NCBI GenBank assembly: GCA_019237435.1
Contig: JAFAHB010000229.1
Span: 1 to 6,638 of the forward strand
Direction: 5' to 3'
Source of the DNA: Vulcanimicrobiota bacterium
Lineage (GTDB): Bacteria > Vulcanimicrobiota > Vulcanimicrobiia > Vulcanimicrobiales > Vulcanimicrobiaceae
Length of the DNA stretch: 6,638 nucleotides
The first letter of the stretch is position 1; each line of letters opens with the position of its first letter. Made by a program: the position numbers and the translations under genes. Below are positions 1-5,143 of this stretch, piece after piece. The notes below the pieces were generated by a model, which was not told the DNA's origin, did no database searches, and was given only the letters and a program-made list of their open reading frames with translations.

Positions 1-132
1 GTCGCCGTGGATCGCCCGGATCGCGACCTCGAGATTCCAACCGGCGACACCACGCTGCGGGCGGGCGATTCGATGATTGTGATCGTGAAGAACGGCGCCG
101 CCGAGCGCGTTCGTGCAATCTTAGGCGCCTGA
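1..132 (+). CDS. C-terminal end of a TrkA-C (RCK-C) domain protein, partial
   Basis: Frame 1 is open from the left edge to a TGA at 130-132 and gives 43 residues; the 5' end lies outside the window. The tail reads DLEIPTGDTTLRAGDSMIVI and then a short helix ending RAILGA. The pattern 'I-P-x-G-D-T-x-L-x-x-GD-x-(hydrophobic)4' followed by a terminal helix is typical of the last strands of the TrkA-C/RCK-C domain. That domain regulates K+ uptake (TrkA/KtrA), K+ channels and some CPA antiporters by binding a ligand on the cytoplasmic side. The nucleotide-binding RCK-N part is not visible, so the exact family cannot be decided; TrkA is favoured partly because kdp genes lie nearby. It converges on the response regulator gene with a 10-bp gap. 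Confidence 0.6.
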   Translation, partial: VAVDRPDRDLEIPTGDTTLRAGDSMIVIVKNGAAERVRAILGA

Positions 133-144
133 GCGAAGCTCGCT
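132..144. other. Small perfect hairpin at a convergent gene junction
   Basis: AGCGA (132-136), a 3-nt loop AGC, and TCGCT (140-144) form a perfect 5-bp stem. It lies across the stop codons of the TrkA-C gene and the response regulator gene. It could help terminate or protect both convergent messages, but the stem is short and no T-tract follows on either strand, only an AT-rich TAAATAT on the right. It is a weak candidate and not a recognised intrinsic terminator. Confidence 0.25.
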
Positions 145-802
145 AAATATAGCCCTTGCGCAGCGCGAGCACCGCGGCTTGCGTGCGATCCGACGCGGAC
201 AGCTTGTCGAGTATGTCGCGAATGTGGCCCTTTACGGTGCCCAAGCCGATGTGCAACGCTTCTGCGATCTCGGAGTTCGCGCGGCCGCCGGAGATGAGAC
301 GGAGAATCTCGGTCTCGCGCGACGTGAGCGGCGAGGAGTGCGCGTCGGCCGGTTTGATTCCCGAAAACCGAGCCAAGACGACGTGGGCGATACGCGGATC
401 GAAATAGGCGCCACCCTCGCTTGCGATCCGAACTGCCTCAACGATTCGTTCGGGTTCGGAGCTTTTTAAACAGTAGGCGTCGGCTCCCGCCGCCAGCGCC
501 GCAAGGACCTCTTCTTCGAGATCGATCATGGTGACGATAACGACGCGCGTCCGCGGCAGCTCTGCGCGCACTCGCTTAGTGAGCGTGACGCCGTCGAGCG
601 CCGGAATACCGATGTCGACGACCGCGACGTCCGGCCGCTCGCGTAGAATGGTTTCCCATCCATTGGCCCCGTCGGCTGCTTCGCCCACGACGTCGAAGCG
701 CTCTTGCAGCGCCGTGCGTAACCCCGCTCGCGTCAACGCGTGATCTTCCACGATAACCACGCGAAGAGCTTGTCCTGAGCTTGTCGAAGGGCGATTTTCC
801 AT
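143..802 (-). CDS. NarL/LuxR-family two-component response regulator
   Basis: A cytoplasmic DNA-binding response regulator of 219 residues, normal for the NarL/FixJ type. The receiver domain spans about residues 14-130: acidic pair E19/D20, phospho-acceptor D63 in VVDIGIPALDG, the T91 switch position in VTM, and K113 in YCLKSSE. A linker leads to a LuxR-type helix-turn-helix at about 157-217 (LTSRETEILRLISGG, then NSEIAEALHIGLGTVKGHI). The ATG at 802-800 is supported by AAGGAG at 813-808, which sits within the last codons of the upstream kinase. The kinase stop is 2 nt before this start, so the genes are almost certainly co-transcribed and translationally coupled, and the kinase is the likely phosphodonor. 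Residues 5-12 (PSTSSGQA) are encoded by a repeat-like element and precede the first receiver strand (RVVIVED). Kdp regulators are usually OmpR-type KdpE; this is not. Control of kdp genes is inferred from position only. Confidence 0.94.
   Translation of the reverse strand: MENRPSTSSGQALRVVIVEDHALTRAGLRTALQERFDVVGEAADGANGWETILRERPDVAVVDIGIPALDGVTLTKRVRAELPRTRVVIVTMIDLEEEVLAALAAGADAYCLKSSEPERIVEAVRIASEGGAYFDPRIAHVVLARFSGIKPADAHSSPLTSRETEILRLISGGRANSEIAEALHIGLGTVKGHIRDILDKLSASDRTQAAVLALRKGYI
765..791 (-). repeat. 27-bp dispersed-type repeat inside the response regulator 5' end
   Basis: Read on the - strand, the element is CCCTTC followed by GACAAGCTC (785-777), AG, GACAAGCTC (774-766) and a final T. 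It is thus a 9-bp direct repeat with a 2-bp spacer behind a CCCTTC head. From memory this matches a short repeat (CCCTTCGACAAGCTCAGG-type) scattered in many copies through genomes of several bacterial phyla, where it sometimes enters genes and encodes peptides such as STSSGQA or FDKLRTSG. Here it stays in frame and encodes residues 5-12 of the regulator. Only one copy was seen in the window, so repetitiveness rests on recall and cannot be shown here. Confidence 0.6.
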
Positions 803-804
803 CG

Positions 805-2358
805 TTACTCCTTCGCTAGCGGCAAGGTCAGCGTGAACGTGCTGCCGCGCGGCGCACGCGGCGCGTACGCAACGGCACCGTCGTGCTTTTCCGCTATCCG
901 CCTCACGATGTAAAGTCCAAGTGAGGTTCCCGAGCCCGGATGACCGCCGCCGAACCGCTGAAAAAGGCCCGCGCGCTGCTGCTCCGGGACGCCGTATCCA
1001 TCGTCCTCTACCGCGATCGCCATCGATTGATCTGGCGTGGAACAGCGAACCGCCACATGGCCGCCTCGCGGCGTCGCATCGAGCGCGTTGGCGACCAAGT
1101 TCACGATCGCGCGGCGCAGTTCGTGCGGGTCGCCGCGCGTGGACAAACGCTGGGCGGACGACTCTTCAGACAACTCGATGCCTTTGATCTCGGCGACCGG
1201 GCGCAACTCGTCCACGATTCGAGTCACGAGCTGCTCGCAATCAACGCGATCGCGCAGCGTCGAGGCTTCGCCGGCTTCGTACCGAGCCACCAGCAGCAAC
1301 GTCTCGACGATGCGCCGTTCGTCGTCGTTGGCGGCGACCGCGGTGCGTAAGATCTCGCGGTACCGCTCCGGAAGCTCGCCATAGGCACCCGAGAGCCCTT
1401 GATTCATCGTCACGTGCGCGGCCGCAAGCGGCGTGCGAAGATCGTGCGCGAGCGCGTAGACGATATCTCGAATAACGTCGCTGCGGTTGGCAAGCTCGTC
1501 CTTTTGCCGAGCGATCTCCTCGTTTCGTTCGCCAAGCTGCGCGAATAAATGCGCCTGCTCGAGCGCCATCGAGGCCTGCTGCGCAAAGGCGCGCAACGTC
1601 ACTACCGCGTCGCCGACGAAGCGTTGCCCGGGTCCGACGCACTCGATCAACACGTACCTCGCGGCATTGCCGCCGGCGATCGGCGTAACCAGCGCTTCCT
1701 GCGCGTAGAGCGCCTCGAGCGTCAGACGGCCGAGCGGATCGTTCCCCGTCAGCGCAAAGACCCCGTCCGCTTCGGCGGCACGCGCGACAAGCGAAGCCAG
1801 CTCGGTCGAAAGCGCTCGCCGCTCCATCGCGATGTCGCGGCTCCCGTCGCGATACGTGAGCACCAGCGGCGGCCCAAACGACGCCTCGCGCACCACGAGC
1901 AGCGATTTCGAGGCCCCCAGCAAGGCCGCCGATTCGCGCGCGACCGCGCGTTGCACGAGTTCGACGTTCAGCGTGCCGCGAACGCGCCCCGTCGCCTCCC
2001 GAAGGGCTTTCTCGATCTCGACCTGTCGCATGCGCCCGGCCGAGACGCCGGCTTCGCGCGCGTACTCCTGCGTTTTGATGCTGAGGTATCCAACGAGCAC
2101 GAACGATGCAGCCAGCAGAAGTCGGTCTCCCACCGCTATTGCGTCCCAATGGTAGCCGGCCTGAACGCCGTTGACGTAGCCGGCGACGACGTTGGCAATT
2201 TCCGCTGCAATGACGAGATTTCTCGTTAGGCGGCTCCGAAGCGCAAGACTGCTCAGGGCGATGGGACCGTTGAACAGAATCGCCGCGATGAAAAGTTGCG
2301 GTGTCAGAAGATCGACGATCCATGCGACCACGAGCAAGCCGTAGCACAGCAACGCCAC
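805..2358 (-). CDS. Membrane sensor histidine kinase (4 TM, GAF-like, HisKA, HATPase)
   Basis: Inner-membrane sensor kinase of 517 residues if started at the GTG at 2358. The frame stays open to a TTG at 2433 (542 residues), but that start would overlap the divergent gene at 2418, has no Shine-Dalgarno, and adds a non-hydrophobic Cys/Pro/Gly tail before the first TM helix. The GTG start is also weakly supported, so the N-terminus is uncertain. Numbering from 2358: hydrophobic segments at about 2-19, 22-40, 45-65 and 78-93; a GAF-like domain at about 130-270 ending in the helix FAQQASMALEQAHLFAQL; a short coiled coil; HisKA with phospho-acceptor H305 in ALAHDLRTPLAAA; HATPase with N420/N424 (NLVANALDAT), DDGYGVP at 452-458, FQRFGGG, and GSGTSLGLYIV from 475. 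All catalytic boxes look intact. It is co-transcribed with the response regulator. The 4TM-GAF-HisKA-HATPase order equals the C-terminal half of KdpD, but the DUF4118 FFFVPP-like signature is not obvious, so an unrelated MASE-like membrane sensor is the alternative. Confidence 0.9.
   Translation of the reverse strand: MALLCYGLLVVAWIVDLLTPQLFIAAILFNGPIALSSLALRSRLTRNLVIAAEIANVVAGYVNGVQAGYHWDAIAVGDRLLLAASFVLVGYLSIKTQEYAREAGVSAGRMRQVEIEKALREATGRVRGTLNVELVQRAVARESAALLGASKSLLVVREASFGPPLVLTYRDGSRDIAMERRALSTELASLVARAAEADGVFALTGNDPLGRLTLEALYAQEALVTPIAGGNAARYVLIECVGPGQRFVGDAVVTLRAFAQQASMALEQAHLFAQLGERNEEIARQKDELANRSDVIRDIVYALAHDLRTPLAAAHVTMNQGLSGAYGELPERYREILRTAVAANDDERRIVETLLLVARYEAGEASTLRDRVDCEQLVTRIVDELRPVAEIKGIELSEESSAQRLSTRGDPHELRRAIVNLVANALDATPRGGHVAVRCSTPDQSMAIAVEDDGYGVPEQQRAGLFQRFGGGHPGSGTSLGLYIVRRIAEKHDGAVAYAPRAPRGSTFTLTLPLAKE
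808..813 (-). promoter_or_regulatory. Ribosome binding site of the response regulator
   Basis: AAGGAG on the - strand lies 5 nt before the ATG at 802. It is embedded in the last codons (AAG GAG) of the kinase gene, just before its TAA. This fixes the regulator start upstream of the repeat-encoded residues and suggests coupled translation of the pair. Confidence 0.8.
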
Positions 2359-2417
2359 ATCGCGCGGTTCGGTCCCATCGGCGGGAGCGCCTTGCCCGAA
2401 GCGGAGAAGCCTGCCGC
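2359..2417. promoter_or_regulatory. Divergent start region between kinase and KdpD-like gene
   Basis: If the kinase starts at the GTG at 2358, these 59 bp separate two divergent genes and should carry both promoters or border them. I found no convincing -10/-35 pair and no clear inverted repeat. The region is GC-rich and remains open as coding sequence in the kinase frame. The only signal is GGAG at 2403-2406 for the rightward gene. If the kinase really starts at 2433, there is no intergenic space at all and each promoter lies inside the other gene. Confidence 0.3.
2403..2406 (+). promoter_or_regulatory. Probable ribosome binding site of the KdpD-like gene
   Basis: GGAG lies 11 nt before the ATG at 2418. 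It is the only purine-rich match near a start codon in this frame and comes just before the first conserved KdpD-type residues, so it favours 2418 over the upstream in-frame ATG at 2301. The spacing is slightly long. Confidence 0.5.
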
Positions 2418-4547
2418 ATGGATCGCACGGCAAAAGCGGAGGAGCTGTTGCGTGAACTCGGCCGCCGTGCGCGCCTCGTCGTTTATATCGCGAGTGCCCC
2501 CGGAGCCGGCAAGACGCGCCGTTTGCTCGAGGATGCTCGACGGCTCGCCGCAGACGGCAAGCGCGTCGTTATCGGTTGGATCGAAACCAAGGGAAGGCCG
2601 GACCTGGAGCTCGCGGCCGCGGGCTTACCGCGTTCGCCGCCGCGGCAAGTCGAGATCGGGGACCGGGTATTCGAAGACTTCGATTACGAGGCCGCGGTGC
2701 ACGCGAAGCCGGACGTCGTAATCCTCGACGAGCTCGCCCACGACAACCTCGGCGACGCGGCCCATGCGAAACGATGGCAAGACGCGCTTGCGCTCAAGGA
2801 AAACGGAATCGGCGTCATCGGCGCTTTCAATATCGCGCATCTCGAAACCGTCGCGCCGACCGCCGAGGCGCTCATCGGTTATCCGGTCCGCGAAATCGTC
2901 CCGCTCTCATTTCTGCAGTCCGCGGACGAGGTCGTCGCGCTCGACGTTTCCCCTCGCCTTCTTCAAAGCCGGGTCAAAGCGGGAAAAATCGTCAACGAGC
3001 AAGACATCGACCGCGCGCTGAGCGGAGCTTTCAAAGAGCAGACTCTTTACATGTTGCGCGAGCTGCTTCTACGCACGATCGATAATCTGACGCTGCCGGT
3101 CGTGCGGGCTGGACGCACCTCGATGGCAGCCGCGTTTGTCTATCCCAATGTCGATGCTGCGCCGTATCTCAAGCGCACCGCGGCCGTCGCCGAAGCGCTC
3201 GACCTGGGGCTCGAAGTCGTGCCGACCTACGGCGTGGAGTGCGCCACGTTAGAGCGCATGGCGCGCGAGCTTGGCGGGGAATTGCTCCACGAGACGGCCG
3301 ATCCGGCGCAAACGCCGGGCGATGCGTTACGCGCGTCGCTCGTCGCTCTTCCAAACGGTCGAATCGCGGCAAGACTCGCAAACCGGCCTCTGCCGTACGC
3401 TCCTTTCATCGTCGGCGCGGGCCATACGTACTTGGGAGAAAATCCCGTACGGTCGCCGTACTCGCATACGACGGGGGACCGCCTGCGCGTGGGATACGGC
3501 AAACTCACCGTCTATCTTGGAGCCGCTGCTGGTGCGGGAAAGACGTACGCGATGCTCGATCGCGCGCATCAGCTCAAAGCCGAAGGCGTCGACGTCGTTG
3601 TCGGATTCGTCGAAACGCATGGCCGAAAGGAAACGGCGGCGTTGCTCGACGGCCTGGAAATCGTACCGCCGAAGATCATCTGCGCAAACGGAATCACCTA
3701 CCGCGAGTTCGATCGCGACGCGCTGATGGCGCGAAAACCGCAAGTCGCTTTGATCGACGAGCTCGCCCACACCAATGCCCCTGGTTCGCTGGCGCCAAAG
3801 CGCTTTTTCGACGTGCTGGCGGTCCTTCGCGCCGGAATCGACGTCATCACGACGCTGAACATTCAACACCTGGAAGGTCTGGGCGACACGGTCTTGCGGC
3901 TCACCAGCACCGTGGTGCGAGAAACGTTGCCCGACGGCATTCTCACGCTTGCAGACGACGTCATCCTCATCGACGTCACGCCTGAAACGCTGCGTCAACG
4001 GCTGCGCGAGGGTAAGATTTATCCGCCGAACCAGATTGAATCCGCGCTAGCGAACTTCTTTCGCACCGAAAATCTCTTCGCGCTGCGCGAGCTGGCCCTG
4101 CGGGAAGCGCTGCGGGCACGGCACCGAGAGCGCATCGCATCGCCCTTCGAGCGCATCCTGCTCGCGGTAGGTTCGCGCGAAATCGATATGCCGCTCATCG
4201 CGCGGGCGAATCGAATCGCCGCTCGCCTCGCCATAGAAATCGCCATCGCCCACGTCGTACGGCCCGGCGCGCGCGCCGCCCCCGCGATCGTCGAAAAGCT
4301 GCGCACGGAAGCTCGCAAAACCAACGCAGAGTGGATCGACGAGATTGCCGAGGACGTCCCCAAGCGGCTCATCGAAATCGCGCGCTCGCGGCCCGAGACG
4401 ACTATCGCATTAGCCGGAGCCCTCCGCGCACCGCGCTGGCTGCAGCGTCCTTCGTTTGCGCGCCGGCTGGTCGACGCCGGCGCGCGGGAGCTACTCGTGC
4501 TCATGCCGTCCCGCGCCGGCGCCGACCGGTTTTCTTCCGAGGAGTAG
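2418..4547 (+). CDS. Tandem KdpD-type sensor protein with C-terminal USP domain, no kinase
   Basis: Soluble protein of 709 residues. Module 1 (about 18-225) has Walker A ASAPGAGKT (25-33), WIETKGRPD, VVILDELAH (100-108) and GAFNIAHLE. A linker of about 226-355 (LKRTAAVAEALDLGLEVVPT and following) may be a decayed UspA-like fold. Module 2 (about 360-565) is much closer to canonical KdpD: GAAAGAGKTYAML (368-380), GFVETHGRKET, LIDELAHTNAPGS (445-457), TTLNIQHLEGLGD, and the closing NFFRTENLFALRELALRE. A UspA-like domain spans about 575-700 (FERILLAVGSRE to ELLVLMP). In KdpD this N-terminal region binds nucleotide and helps sense K+ and osmotic status. No TM segment, HisKA or HATPase follows: the TAG at 4545 is 11 bp from the convergent kdpC stop, leaving no room for a broken kinase. 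E. coli KdpD is about 894 residues with one module. Stand-alone KdpD N-terminal proteins are known in cyanobacteria and deinococci; tandem duplication is the unusual part. It probably acts in trans on a kinase, perhaps the divergent one. Confidence 0.93.
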   Translation: MDRTAKAEELLRELGRRARLVVYIASAPGAGKTRRLLEDARRLAADGKRVVIGWIETKGRPDLELAAAGLPRSPPRQVEIGDRVFEDFDYEAAVHAKPDVVILDELAHDNLGDAAHAKRWQDALALKENGIGVIGAFNIAHLETVAPTAEALIGYPVREIVPLSFLQSADEVVALDVSPRLLQSRVKAGKIVNEQDIDRALSGAFKEQTLYMLRELLLRTIDNLTLPVVRAGRTSMAAAFVYPNVDAAPYLKRTAAVAEALDLGLEVVPTYGVECATLERMARELGGELLHETADPAQTPGDALRASLVALPNGRIAARLANRPLPYAPFIVGAGHTYLGENPVRSPYSHTTGDRLRVGYGKLTVYLGAAAGAGKTYAMLDRAHQLKAEGVDVVVGFVETHGRKETAALLDGLEIVPPKIICANGITYREFDRDALMARKPQVALIDELAHTNAPGSLAPKRFFDVLAVLRAGIDVITTLNIQHLEGLGDTVLRLTSTVVRETLPDGILTLADDVILIDVTPETLRQRLREGKIYPPNQIESALANFFRTENLFALRELALREALRARHRERIASPFERILLAVGSREIDMPLIARANRIAARLAIEIAIAHVVRPGARAAPAIVEKLRTEARKTNAEWIDEIAEDVPKRLIEIARSRPETTIALAGALRAPRWLQRPSFARRLVDAGARELLVLMPSRAGADRFSSEE

Positions 4548-4558
4548 CGCGACGATGA

Positions 4559-5131
4559 CTAAGGCTTTATCCCGTCGAGCGCGAGGTTGAGCTCGAGCAC
4601 GTTGACGCGCGGCTCGCCGAGAAAACCAAACGTCCTTCCCTGTGTATGTTGCGCAATGAGCGCATCGGCTGCCGCGAGACTCATCTGGCGCGCCTTCGAG
4701 ACGCGAGGCGCCTCCCAATACGCGGCCTCGGGCGTGATATCAGGGTCGATGCCGCTGCCGCTCGACGTTACGAGATCCATCGGCGGAGGACCGCTCGCGT
4801 CCGGGTTCTCCTTTTTGAGCGCCGCAATCGTCGCCTTGGTCGCATCGATGAGCTTTTTCGACGTCGGGCCTAGGTTGGTTCCACCTGTCGACGTCGGATC
4901 GTAGCCTTTTCCGGCGGCCGACGGCCGGCCGTGGAAGTATTGTGGCTTCGTCCAGAGCTGCCCGACGATCGACGAACCGACGATCTTTCCGTTTACCGCG
5001 ACGAGCGAGCCATTAGCTTGCCGCGGGAAGAGCGCTTGGGCGATGCCGGTCATCGCTAGCGGATAGATGAAACCCAAGAGCACGATTGAGACGATCGTGA
5101 CCCGCAGCGCCGTACCGAGATGTTTAATCAT
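4559..5131 (-). CDS. kdpC: KdpC, K+-transporting ATPase subunit C
   Basis: Subunit of the KdpFABC high-affinity K+ uptake complex in the inner membrane. KdpC has one N-terminal TM helix and an outward domain that stabilises the KdpA/KdpB assembly. The 190 residues match the usual family length. Visible marks: TM segment at about 9-31 (RVTIVSIVLLGFIYPLAMTG), GSSIVGQLW, YFHGRPSAAGKGYDPT, GGTNLGPTSK, SGSGIDPDITPEAAYWEAPR with RVSKARQ, and the C-terminal RVNVLELNLALD. The ATG at 5131 is preceded by AGGTCG, and the gene begins 12 nt after the kdpB stop, as in a normal kdpABC operon. The usual downstream partner kdpD is not on this strand; the KdpD-like gene converges on it from the left with an 11-bp gap. 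The gene looks intact. Confidence 0.97.
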   Translation of the reverse strand: MIKHLGTALRVTIVSIVLLGFIYPLAMTGIAQALFPRQANGSLVAVNGKIVGSSIVGQLWTKPQYFHGRPSAAGKGYDPTSTGGTNLGPTSKKLIDATKATIAALKKENPDASGPPPMDLVTSSGSGIDPDITPEAAYWEAPRVSKARQMSLAAADALIAQHTQGRTFGFLGEPRVNVLELNLALDGIKP

Positions 5132-5137
5132 GTACGT

Positions 5138-5143
5138 CGACCT
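5138..5143 (-). promoter_or_regulatory. Ribosome binding site of kdpC
   Basis: AGGTCG on the - strand directly follows the kdpB TAG and sits 6 nt before the kdpC ATG at 5131. A partial Shine-Dalgarno in so short a junction fits translation of kdpC from the same message as kdpB. Confidence 0.55.

Noticed and set aside
132..144. Intrinsic terminator for the two left convergent genes
   Set aside because: The stem is only 5 bp and lacks a T-tract on either strand; it is kept only as a weak hairpin feature.
1549..2229. 226-codon + strand open frame antisense to the kinase
   Set aside because: Composition is Arg-rich and low in hydrophobic residues with no recognisable motif; the opposite strand encodes a well-supported kinase.
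2301..2417. N-terminal extension of the KdpD-like protein to an ATG at 2301
   Set aside because: The 39 extra residues are Arg/Ser-rich and low in family character, lie antisense to the kinase TM coding region, and have no good ribosome binding site; the ATG at 2418 has GGAG upstream and begins just before the conserved fold.
1241..2428. Long - strand open frame within the kinase gene
   Set aside because: It is a shifted frame of the kinase gene with an Arg-rich, motif-free translation, typical of a GC-rich shadow.
3239..3985. 248-codon + strand open frame overlapping the KdpD-like gene
   Set aside because: It is a shifted-frame shadow rich in Arg; the true frame has clear KdpD motifs throughout.
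3327..3998. 223-codon - strand open frame antisense to the second KdpD module
   Set aside because: No domain signature and no ribosome binding site; it mirrors the codon bias of the sense gene.
4500..4560. Frameshift or truncation explaining the missing kinase of the KdpD-like protein
   Set aside because: Only 11 bp lie between its stop and the convergent kdpC stop, and kdpC is intact, so no kinase remnant exists downstream in any frame.
5132..5143. Separate promoter or small gene between kdpB and kdpC
   Set aside because: The gap is 12 nt and contains only the kdpC ribosome binding site.
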